From Brachycybe producta (lineage: Eukaryota; Arthropoda; Diplopoda; Playtdesmida; Andrognathidae): a stretch of 64,000 nt of DNA. Each line of letters begins with the position of its first letter. The first letter of the stretch is position 1. The stretch is taken from the NCBI GenBank assembly GCA_036925085.1, contig JAUPFP010000047.1:418501-482500 (forward strand). The letters are read 5' to 3'. The notes below the pieces were generated by a model. It was not told the origin of the DNA and made no database searches. It worked only from the letters and a program-made list of their open reading frames with translations. This document shows, in pieces, positions 24,201-31,207 of the stretch. The position numbers and the translations under genes were made by a program.

Positions 24201-25259
24201 TCGTACGTGGGGTGGTAGCCAGACATTTTCCCTCAGTCGCAGGGAACACACTTCCCCGCTCCCGATAGGAACACTGGTCTCGCACAGCTCCGGTGAAACA
24301 AGGTTCACCCACCCGTCAACCTTCTCAAGCGCCCGTGGGATGTCTGGGAGTTGCCGTCCCTGAGGCCGAGCCTCTGGTATTGGCGGTGGAACAACTTCCA
24401 CCTCCACAGGTTTCCCAAGCGCTCGATCAGTGTAAGCGGCTTGCAGGGCGTCTGGATGTGCGGTCCAGACATCCTCCCGGAAATACACTTTCCGGTGCAC
24501 GATATCTACCATCAGGCCGAAGCGTGCGGCGATATTAACGCCCAAAATTGCTTCGCTCCTCCCCTTCACAAGGAGAAGAGATGCCTTGACGGTCTTATGG
24601 TAGATGGTCAAGTCTACCAGTGCAACACCTTCTACTACGATGGTGTGCCCACCCATGCCGAAAAGGCATGACGGTACCTCCAGTACCTCAATGGGTAACC
24701 CCATCGCTCGTGCCGCCTTCATGCTCAGAACCGAGACTTCGGCTCCCGTGTCCACAATCATCTCCACCAGGAGGTGATTCCCAATGGACACGTACACCCT
24801 TGGTGCAACCCGAGAATATGCCCGGCTCTGCAATTCAGGAATGGGAACCCGTGGGTTCCCACCATCGAACTTCTGCCTCCCGTCCACATCACCATCCACA
24901 CGGGACGGTAACACCAGACGAGCAGAAGTCGGGGGTCCAGTCTCACTAACTAGAGACTCCCCCGGCCCGGCAGTAGGTATGGGCACACCAACACCTCTCG
25001 CCTGCTCGATGAGCGCACGATCTAGCACCTCACCACTAGGCATGTAGGGTGAGGGGGCAAACCAGCTATCCAACTGGGATACCACGGCCTCCAATGTGGA
25101 GCATGGCGTCGGAAAAACCCACTTGGTTACTTCCGGGTCCGCAGACCTAGCCAGAGGCACACCTGCTCCTCGCAGGACATCCACATATCTGGAGACCGCC
25201 CGAAGGTACGTCCCTTCATCACAGTGCCGACGAGGTCGGACACCTGAGTTTTTAAGCAT
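18210..25259 (-). CDS. pol: Element C Pol polyprotein with long C-terminal extension (2,349 aa)
   Basis: Order of domains: N-terminal spacer; retropepsin with DTGA at about residue 170; reverse transcriptase with the FCVDYRRLN block and YLDD at about 682; RNase H (HTDASGYGLG, about 824; TDHHAL); integrase with the HHCC zinc site (about 1043-1090), the first catalytic Asp in WGMDF (about 1111) and HPQANGLTER; integrase C-terminal module ending HVDNLKPY near 1380. That order (RT-RNase H-IN) is Ty3/Gypsy. About 970 further residues follow in the same frame: an acidic/Ser-Thr-rich stretch, basic Lys/Arg/Pro-rich segments, and a compact last ~205 residues (DAEVYLNNRLCLWQDQ, VVKLPPYNMNH). The extension shows no envelope features. 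The frame is -1 relative to gag. Confidence 0.93.
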   Translation of the reverse strand: MLKNSGVRPRRHCDEGTYLRAVSRYVDVLRGAGVPLARSADPEVTKWVFPTPCSTLEAVVSQLDSWFAPSPYMPSGEVLDRALIEQARGVGVPIPTAGPGESLVSETGPPTSARLVLPSRVDGDVDGRQKFDGGNPRVPIPELQSRAYSRVAPRVYVSIGNHLLVEMIVDTGAEVSVLSMKAARAMGLPIEVLEVPSCLFGMGGHTIVVEGVALVDLTIYHKTVKASLLLVKGRSEAILGVNIAARFGLMVDIVHRKVYFREDVWTAHPDALQAAYTDRALGKPVEVEVVPPPIPEARPQGRQLPDIPRALEKVDGWVNLVSPELCETSVPIGSGEVCSLRLRENVWLPPHVRRVVSVGLVEHAGPGQLLLVEPHRKALGGRGVLAVAGIAEANRLGEYDIWLENVGEAPIALETGEGVATAQAVEAALVVGLEEPSELRGGGPTHAMVRPGESKSKLRGASGRGRQVLNVTTAPTLEDCLKIGPNLKPEEARQLREFLLERRDHFAFDYTELGETSLVEHTIDTGGQPPVREGLRRTAPAARAIEKEEVAKMLDAGVIQPSRSPYASPILLVRKKDGGFRFCVDYRRLNAQTKLDQYPLPRIDDALDSLAGAKFFATLDLASGYWQVRMAEPDVEKTAFICSQGLFEFRKMPFGLCNAPATMQRALDLLLAGHKWETCLVYLDDIIVFGNTFEQFLGRLATVLGLLRGAELKLQPKKCFFGFNKVRYLGHIVSAEGVAPDPDLVRAVQEFDVPTTATGVRSFLGLAGYYRRFIKDFAKVARPLHELTKKDASFEWSEQCKLAFARLKAFLTEAPVLTMYDPRGEVMIHTDASGYGLGVVVYQKLPEDKFPRVLAYASRLMKGAETRYSVTEQECLAIVFAVGKFRPYLFNREFVIVTDHHALCALLTAKNLQGRLGRWQMQLQEYRFKVQFKKGTLHVDADCLSRYPVRDVEDLSLPEYVESDVGEVIYRVRSEVDWVEEQAADGWCSKVVKEITTDPNSALRAKFVMADDMLYAIRSIQDRLRTVLVVPASCRAFCLRKLHDTPEAGHFGMFKTYQRLRSRFYWIGMKRDTAEYIKSCLVCQRARQFARSQGFLQPIVPKYPVHTWGMDFVGPFPASVGGVTYVLIMVDYFTRYGVARAVRRATAACVVKFLKDEILLAYGTPKALVSDRGSQFSSKVLLKFRERYNIAHHFTTAYHPQANGLTERTNKTVMETIKRYLDPLKEQRDWWDKLRPAVWAYNTAVQESTQVSPYQLLFGREPRMGVDNLIPDGPIRDLPDQQAVEEQARQRLTAAQRRQKEHYDSGRVQPPLYPPGAQVWIRDQAGKLGQAKKWSLAYKAERGTVVSQYSDLVYEVEFVDGYGRKVRDRFHVDNLKPYVPTCTVREEDGLGVSETSSDAGSDDTDANPEVSTGSNGTPTPKPPSVSSKSTDSEAEDPPQPRYNLRPRRPRVFEVSGFSARIGHETVQGTLNEPLPWWERAGRPLVWADGWERRQPDLPACWDRPVSEEETRGRPTVGCLTEGPKKSAPNRTETSGKTSVSVHVSINVKAPPGQSILSSTHSVSTPKKADNGETSELTGVVAAEEESATQPRSKTAPTVEKNRPATVDACAAMCHSVLDRMDTWWEWWNRHGCCHGGSAGSEGALPTGSNRPSTVALGDAQGQRNLDGRNPKKSGCFRLKAVDHGDDHDCPIFNGRSGKRQQWWSRHHATEDSLESDGHGATAVGRPSVAGTHGVLLQEIPAVRARKDCAMKRKRKSGAARMAAKLKALVEREAQLKARMTAMSILTPAVGLPAVALAHPDGRDRRVEKKAKQPPVSAPGKMGKSTSGGGGKGQKLSRPHTPPVADHLRGKKARPYERGQAFPPCKPKSQEDRVRILQAGQQQIARRVAMQSTRAPAHGAVDKTAGGKSLPTLTPKGTVLLRDGREWFVCGLPFSAAKSAKGVSPKRSTAPAGKPSEKKSEKAKGANHPPKPDRPGKSLSAVKSGSMHGKPPSKCERKGCLTPSMSKRQGAQNGSVVAEKEESRHAKSSMPAGNQPIHTRPVEAARMDGRIMRDIVVRMPPSSPKVDAVSSLRVRSVGTLHQVTTPLPMGEGTMLDGVIVPPKRDPVTPSGGTPFFPGRSGGVSDTLGPKTSTSPGLVPKERCIGAMPPYSDAEVYLNNRLCLWQDQPGMGGYQYHGYYRLAEPLPEPWVVKLPPYNMNHVVAFSCEGIPVVVVVNPVQQAYSFVDVMGLDAEMGCLSRRAAPLIRRLLGCDLEGMAGQMVSQPLPGATIVPAIALVDLLTSRVLRRRPQLQEIPFEELRILEENRLRGSVFDPGLGWHNTQVCSWWAHRWAAEWMGSTRAPPPGKPSGP

Positions 25260-25276
25260 TTTCGGTCGCTCACCAC

Positions 25277-27058
25277 TCAGTACGGTGGCGACCGGCGGCG
25301 GTTTAACGAAGATGTCTCTTCGTTATCCTCCACGAGTCTATAGTAGAACTGGCCATCAATTACGGTGGCCAGGTACTTTTGACCCTCCAGCCACACCGGC
25401 ACTAAGCCTGGAGTTGGCTGGAGCTTCTGGCTCGCGCCAGGCTTCACTACGGCAACATGTCCCTTTGCCGCAGCCTCAGGACAGTCCCGTCTCAGGTGCC
25501 CCATTTGGTTGCACCCAAAACACGGGCCAACTCGCCGGAGTGAACCTCCTGATCCACGGTCCGTACCATGAGGCGTGGCCGCCGGCTGACCTCCACCAGA
25601 GCCTGCCGTCTTCTTCTTCTTGCCTCCGGTCTTGGCCCCTGCTTTGTCCGACTTGGACGGTGCAGCAGCCTTCACACCCGTTTGGCTCGAATAGGAAGAC
25701 TTGGCAGAGCTCTCAGAGCTAGCCGTGGTTCCAGAGGACGGAGCGCTAGCCCTGTCCTGAGGAGCCCCTCTGGTACGGTTAGGTAATTTACCTGTGAGAA
25801 GCAAATCGGCTTCCACCAGCCGTGCCTTTCTGGCATATGCTTCCACCGTACCGGCCTTACAACCGATCAACTGATCAGTGATGGCCGTCAGGAGTTTCCG
25901 TTTGAAACGAATGAGCCGACAGCTCTCGTCTTCGCCCGGAGACACTCGGTCGGACAGTTCCAAGAACCGCCAGTAGAATGCCTGCACAGACTCGATAGCC
26001 CCCTGTTTCATTGACTCGAATTCGCCGAAACAGAGGCGAGCCTGGTTACTGGTGCTGAAGCGGCTACGCATAGCATCCTTCAGCTCAGTCCAGGTCAGGT
26101 CAGGAAGAGTTTCCACCAAAGTGGCGTAATATTCTTCCGCCGGACCGTCCAGCAGAAACGTGAAGAAACTGCATCGGGACTCGTCCGTCCAGCGCTGAGC
26201 TCGGGCTTTCGCTTCGAACTTGCGGAGAAAAGGCGTCAAGTCCTCTCTGCCGTCGTAACGAGCAAAAGAGTGGACCGGGTTAAAGAACCCGAACGCCTGA
26301 ACCTCCGCTGGAACCGCTGGAGCGGGCGTCCAAGCAGCGGCGCTAACCCTGCGAGGTTGCCTGCTCCGGTTCCCCGAAACGTCAGACACCGACTCAGCTT
26401 CCGAGGGAATCATCATCTGAACCCTCGGCTGCTGTCCGGGTACAGCGGGAGCTCCCCGGCCAAGTCCCCGAGGAGTTGGCCTGGGTGCTACCCGCGGAGG
26501 TACCAACCGGGGAAGTACCGGTGGTTCCTCTCCCCGTGCGCCCTCACGCACGGGCGACAGTGAAAACCGAGGTGCTACCCTCGGCTCAACCGATGACCGG
26601 GACAGTCGTCCTTCCAACCGAAGGACATCTATCCCGTAAGCAATCTCAACGAGTTGCTGCTCGGATAGCCCGGCCAAAAAGGCCCGGCCCTCACGTGCAG
26701 TCTCGTCCGGGATTTCCACCATGTCCCTACGGGGCTGATCGCCACGTCCAACCGGACGGGCGACGGTGGAAACTTGGACAAGCGGCCGTGGCTGCTCGTC
26801 CTCCCCGGTGAGATCACCGTCGGACCCACTGTCTTCTACCAGGTATTCTCCCGGACGGACGTCACGGCGGCGTTTCCGCACCGTGACCCAGTCCTCCGGG
26901 AAATCCCCGTCCACGCTACCGCCTTGTCCGCCTGTCACCAGGGGGACTCCGCCTTCCGCCCCCCCAAGGGGACGGTCGACTACGCGGCCGCGTAACTCCA
27001 AACCCGCATCTGCACCAAGTTCCCGACCTCCCGTCGGTACTTTTGGGGCTGGCTCCAT
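25277..27058 (-). CDS. gag: Element C Gag polyprotein (593 aa)
   Basis: Starts at the ATG 27,058-27,056, the first in frame after the 710-bp leader. Pro/Arg-rich N-terminal part, then a retrotransposon capsid core (about residues 270-400; WTELKDAMRSRF and FYWRFLELSD), a Lys/Ser/Ala-rich spacer and one CCHC knuckle CFGCNQMGHLRRDC at about 513-526. It forms the virus-like particle and binds element RNA. The stop at 25,277-25,279 lies 18 bp before the pol ATG. Full length and undamaged, unlike the copies in A and B. Confidence 0.92.
   Translation of the reverse strand: MEPAPKVPTGGRELGADAGLELRGRVVDRPLGGAEGGVPLVTGGQGGSVDGDFPEDWVTVRKRRRDVRPGEYLVEDSGSDGDLTGEDEQPRPLVQVSTVARPVGRGDQPRRDMVEIPDETAREGRAFLAGLSEQQLVEIAYGIDVLRLEGRLSRSSVEPRVAPRFSLSPVREGARGEEPPVLPRLVPPRVAPRPTPRGLGRGAPAVPGQQPRVQMMIPSEAESVSDVSGNRSRQPRRVSAAAWTPAPAVPAEVQAFGFFNPVHSFARYDGREDLTPFLRKFEAKARAQRWTDESRCSFFTFLLDGPAEEYYATLVETLPDLTWTELKDAMRSRFSTSNQARLCFGEFESMKQGAIESVQAFYWRFLELSDRVSPGEDESCRLIRFKRKLLTAITDQLIGCKAGTVEAYARKARLVEADLLLTGKLPNRTRGAPQDRASAPSSGTTASSESSAKSSYSSQTGVKAAAPSKSDKAGAKTGGKKKKTAGSGGGQPAATPHGTDRGSGGSLRRVGPCFGCNQMGHLRRDCPEAAAKGHVAVVKPGASQKLQPTPGLVPVWLEGQKYLATVIDGQFYYRLVEDNEETSSLNRRRSPPY
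25301..25307 (-). other. Candidate -1 frameshift site GTTAAAC at the gag-pol overlap
   Basis: On the minus strand the heptamer G TTA AAC is in the gag frame, 21 bases before the gag stop. The pol frame is open from just upstream of it (a TAA in that frame lies near 25,320-25,325) through the pol ATG. A -1 slip here would give Gag-Pol. GTTAAAC is a known slippery heptamer in nidoviruses. A GC-rich stretch follows. Internal initiation at the pol ATG is the alternative. Confidence 0.45.
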
Positions 27059-27768
27059 TTTTCACCGTAAATGAACGGTAAAATCTGGACAAAGCCACCA
27101 GATAGCGGATTACCACCGTCGAAAACGGTAAATTCACGGACAAAAGTCCGTAAAATACCGTAACGAATGGATGGTACCGTGCGAAACCGCGGTATCACGG
27201 ACAAAAGTCCGTGTCCCACGGTAAAGAACGGTCAGAGTTCTCACCTACCGGTTTCTACCGCGGTCCCACGGACAAATGTCCGTGCCCCACAGTGTACTTC
27301 ACGGTACAACGACTTTTACCACTCTCTACCGTGGTTCCACGGACCAAAGTCCGCACCCCACGGTGTAATTGCGGTAAAAACCTCTCCAACCACTTTCCAC
27401 CACGGCACAACGGACAACCGTCCGAAACCCACGGTGTAATCGCGGTCAAAAACCGTAAAACCGCGTTCCACCACGGTACAACGGACCAAAGTCCGAAACC
27501 CACGGTGTAATTACGGATAATTACGGTTACAAACCTTCGTAACCGCGTTCCACCACGGTACAACGGACAAAAGTCCGAAACCCACGGTGAAATTACGGTT
27601 AGCAAGGTTTGCGAGGCTAACCAACGGTTTCTGCCGCCGTCCCACGGACCAAAATCCGTGCCCAGCAGCGTACTACCGTCGCCAAGTGATTTGACCGTCG
27701 AAACGGACAAATCCACGGTCTAAAACCGTGCAAGAGGCTGGGTACGAGTACCCGGCGCCTCCACCAAT
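27059..27768 (-). promoter_or_regulatory. Element C 5' leader with eight regularly spaced hairpins
   Basis: Palindromes of the form CGGAC, 4 bases, GTCCG lie near 27,136, 27,197, 27,268, 27,339, 27,408, 27,480, 27,562 and 27,643, i.e. every 61-82 bp. The best is CACGGACAAAAGTCCGTG (27,196-27,213). Most are followed by a CCCACGG(T) block. In RNA each would be a 5- to 7-bp stem with a 4-base loop. Function unknown; packaging, dimerisation or internal ribosome entry are possibilities. Confidence 0.75.
27749..27766 (-). other. Primer-binding site of element C
   Basis: Two bases inside the 5' LTR the minus strand reads TGGTGGAGGCGCCGGG, which resembles the complement of an animal tRNA-Ala 3' end (TGGTGGAG start, GCCGGG end). 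A and B share TGGTGGAGG and then diverge. The tRNA assignment is from memory and tentative. Confidence 0.5.
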
Positions 27769-28546
27769 TGTAACGACCCGACTGGTCCGTCACAATACCT
27801 CGGGCAGATTTAGTACGGTCCAAAAGAACCTAATCCAAAACTTACCCGGCACCAGACTCCAACGGGGACGGGATCGCACCCGTAGCCGCCTCTGCACGGT
27901 GATGTTGAGAAACGTCGGCTCCACCGGAGTCTCCCTCGTCGGACACGACGGTCGATCCGCCGCCACAACGAGAATATCGCGGTGGAATCCCTTCCACCGC
28001 GAGCCGACGTAAGTACCGGCCGACAATAGGCCGGGAAGAGATGGTGGAATCCCGTTGAATCCCCACCCTCTCCGCGGTACTCCCCAATAAATCACACAAC
28101 ACCAGAAGTAGTAAAATAAAAGAGATGTTTATTAACACTTACTGTTAATTATGCAAATAAAAAGGCAGTGGTATATTATGATCCACACAACTTGGCTGGT
28201 GCAATCCACCAGCCAAGCCTCCATGAAAAACAACCAACCAAGGAACAAAAGAAGAACCAAACAATGGAGGCCTCCCTGGCCTCCAGCAAAGATGTTGGCT
28301 AGTCAATTACCTACAACACACTGCCCAGATTCAATGGCTGACCAAGCCAAAGAAACCTCCAGGCAACTCCACCTGGAGGGGACAGTGGTCACTTCTGACC
28401 TCTCACCCATTGACTTCAATGGTGAGAGGTCTGCTGGCACCAAAATGGCGTCCGACCCAACAGCCTACTATATGCTGCCAGGCAGATCACCATAGGGAGT
28501 TGGTCTGCTCAATAACAAATTTGATTGAGCAGACCAGGTTGCCACA
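27769..28546 (-). repeat. 5' LTR of element C
   Basis: 778 bp. In transcription sense (leftwards) the U3 half is packed with hairpins: TGGTCTGCTCAAT/ATTGAGCAGACCA (28,501-28,536), GACCTCTCACC/GGTGAGAGGTC, CCTCCAGG/CCTGGAGG, TGGAGGCC/GGCCTCCA with loop TCCCT (28,265-28,285) and CTTGGCTGGTG/CACCAGCCAAG with loop CAATC (28,191-28,217). Then come the octamer-like ATTTGCAT (28,151-28,158) and AATAAA (28,128-28,133). Confidence 0.95.
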
Positions 28547-30962
28547 ATTGTCCCTTTTCAAGTTGCAGAACATGGTTTTCCTCATTCTTATCTTTTTTGC
28601 AAAAGTAAGACTTGCAGTTTGAATGATTGCCAAATACATGATGTGGGCAATTTTTTATGTCTGCCTGGAGTTGTTTTACTTTTTCTTCAAAGTTCATTTC
28701 TGCAGGCAAATAATGCCGAAGTGCAGAAAGAATGCCAGCTGTAAGCCCAGTCATACGTTTTGGAGTCAGAAGTTTGCGATGCACAAGTGGAATTTGTGTA
28801 TTATTTTGCAAACTAGTGAGCTTTGCACGATAATTTCGCATGAGATGATTCGTGCATTCAAGCTTAATAACTGTGTATGGGACTGTTTTTGAAATTTTAT
28901 GGAATACACTAGAATCACCATCTCCAACAACGTATTTATACCTAAGTCCATGATTTTTTTCGCTGTTAACAAAAGCAGACACAATTATGTCTGCCTCCAT
29001 TGCTCCTGATGATCCGTCCCAGTTTTTGTAGCATTGGTGCTCTGGTATTTCTTCAGAAACCTCATACCTGCTGCAAGTTGCACAGTACTTGTTCCTTATT
29101 CCAATATCTAACAGCTCCCCTGACTCAGCTTCAAATATGGCAGCCATACCAGAAAGTGAATCATAGCTGTGATGGTATGAGCGCTTAGGCCAGGACCCAT
29201 CAACAACAACCATTATCCAAGGAACATCTCCATCAAATTGTTTTTTTTCTATAGCCCTTTGTTTTGCACGCATTCCTGCCTCTTTCATTGATGCTTTTAG
29301 TGCCGGTATAAGTCGTTTCTCAATGTCTTCAGATGTTTGATGAAATTTTTCATAACTCATACAGGGGATTCCTACCACAGACAGAAATTCTGACAACTGA
29401 GCATAACCAATCCCAATACTAATGGAACCAAGTACAGCTGCAAGGTTGATGTCCTGTTTAAGGGCAGGGTCCTCACTGTACATTTGCATCTGGAAATCAC
29501 AACTTCTGCACTTTAGGTTGAAGTTTGATTTCAGCCCATTTTTCACCTCTTTCACAAATTTCAATTCTGAAAATGTGCACCTCTTTGCATGTTTTTCAGC
29601 TTTCTTTATTCCAATGTCGAGAGTTTTCAACCCGACAATGCGGCGGTTGCTAAGCTTTAGCTCATCTTTGTCTTTTTCTTTTTCTCCATAGACATATGTC
29701 AATTGGTGATCATCAATTGACTGACTATCGCTCTTTCCAAAATCTAAGCATCGAGCTGAAGCAGGAGTGACATGTTCACCACTATTATGCCTGTGCTCAG
29801 AACTATCTAAATGTCTTTTGGCTGAGCTTGTTGTATAAAAACTCTCATTGCACACATGGCATGTTATCATGTGTGATGGTTCTAAAGAAAGTGCAGGTGA
29901 AGGTGCAGAAGATGCAAATGACACATCAGAAGGCACAGGAGATTGTGCAAACGACAAGTCTGATGGCACTGGAGATGCCACAAATGACACTTCAGAAGGT
30001 GCATGTGATTTTGCCACTGACAAGTCTGATGGCACTGGAGATGCCACAAATGACACTTCTGAAGGCACTGGAGATTGTGGGCATGATGCATAAGACACTG
30101 GAGATGCTGCAGTAGACAAAGAAGAAAGAGGCATACTAGATGAAAACACAACAGATGTTGACATCATTGATGGAGATGCAGCAGTCAGAGACACAGTAGC
30201 AGGAATAACAGGAGGCACACACACAGGAGACACAGCAGATGGAGTCACGGCAGCTGGAATGACATCAGCTGAAATCACAGTAGTGTGAGATACGGATTCT
30301 GTAATCACATCAGGAGACATGGCAGCTGGAATCACAGTAGCCACAGTCTGAGCAGTGGGCAACATTCCCACTGCTGGAATCACAACAGTAGGATGTAGGA
30401 CTGTGGAAGAAACAGCAGGTGGAGGTGGCACATAGAACACAGCAGATGGAGCAACAGATGAGGGTCCAGGAGCTGTAACAAAAAACAAGGTAGATGGAGA
30501 TATGAACAATGGCCTTGGAGGTGCCACACAAAACACATTAGGTGGAGACACAGCCAAACTAGAAACAGCAGCTGGAAAAACAGCAGCTGGAAAAACAGTT
30601 GCTGGAGAAACAGCAGCTGGAAAAACAACCGCTGGAGAAACAGCAGCTGGAAAAACAACCGCCGGAGAAACAGCCGCCGGAAAAACAGCCGCCGGAGAAA
30701 CAGCCGCCGGAGAAACAGCCGCCGGAGAAACAGCCGCCGGAGAAACAGCCGCCGGAGAAACAGCCAGTGGAAACTCATTAGTTGATGTAGATGGTGCATC
30801 AACTGGTGTAGATGATTCTTCTTTTTCCTTTCGTAGTTTCCTTATAAAATTATATAGCATAACATGAGACAAATGAAGTAAAGTGGTTACTTTCTCAGAA
30901 TAAACTTACCAAGTTAATCTTACAGCTTTTGACTTTTTCGATCTTTTCCTTGAATGTCCCAT
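28547..30962 (-). pseudogene. Transposase-nuclease gene, 5' half: zinc finger and Mutator-like DDE transposase
   Basis: Probable exon 1 is 30,962-30,910 (ATG, MGHSRKRSKKSK) ending at a GTAAGT donor. An AG acceptor at 30,842-30,841 joins in phase to exon 2. Exon 2 encodes a low-complexity region (PAAVS-type 5-residue repeats, 30,540-30,770; then Ser/Pro-rich longer repeats), a C2H2 finger CHVCNESFYTTSSAKRHLDS (about 29,795-29,860), and a Mutator-like transposase domain with Asp motifs VVVDGSWPKRS and VVGDGDSS and the downstream ECTNHL block. It would cut and join transposon ends in the nucleus. The frame is open up to the ATTG at 28,547-28,550, where Gypsy C is inserted, and resumes at 17,354. 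Confidence 0.8.
30540..30775. repeat. 15-bp coding minisatellite
   Basis: Units of CCGGAGAAACAGCCG and related 15-mers encode the PAAVS/PAAVF repeats of the transposase N-terminus. Recent expansion is likely, since the last units are identical. Confidence 0.8.
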
Positions 30963-31010
30963 ATTTGTAATTCTTGTCCTATAATGCAGTTATGATAAAC
31001 GTGTTAAAAA

Positions 31011-31017
<7 letters not shown>

Positions 31018-31041
<24 letters not shown>
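31018..31041. repeat. TA microsatellite
   Basis: An uninterrupted TA run upstream of the transposase gene. Confidence 0.9.
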
Positions 31042-31044
<3 letters not shown>

Positions 31045-31207
31045 CAGTAGGGAAGTAATATCTAGGATTCTAACATCTAAAGAGTGAGTGCTTTGATATG
31101 CTATTTTAAAGTAAATGAATTAATTCACATTATTAATTTACCATACGTTTATATTTATTTTTTAAGCTTACTTTGATTATGATGTGTATATACATATATA
31201 CACAAAA

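Larger units (their letters stand above)
17355..28546 (-). mobile_element. Ty3/Gypsy retrotransposon C, complete, 11,192 bp
   Basis: Two 778-bp LTRs (17,355-18,132 and 27,769-28,546) bound intact gag and pol on the minus strand, with PBS and polypurine tract in place. The 4-bp ATTG before 17,355 and after 28,546 is the target duplication. Removing the element restores the frame of the transposase it interrupts. The LTRs appear identical apart from one visible substitution (17,511 against 27,925), so insertion is recent and the element may still be active. Confidence 0.95.

Noticed and set aside
19018-25260. Many plus-strand open frames of 60-150 residues
   Set aside because: They are shadows of the high-GC, stop-poor minus-strand pol gene and show no family motifs.
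30502-30867. Plus-strand open frame with GETAAGKT repeats
   Set aside because: It is the antisense of the PAAVS coding minisatellite of the transposase gene.
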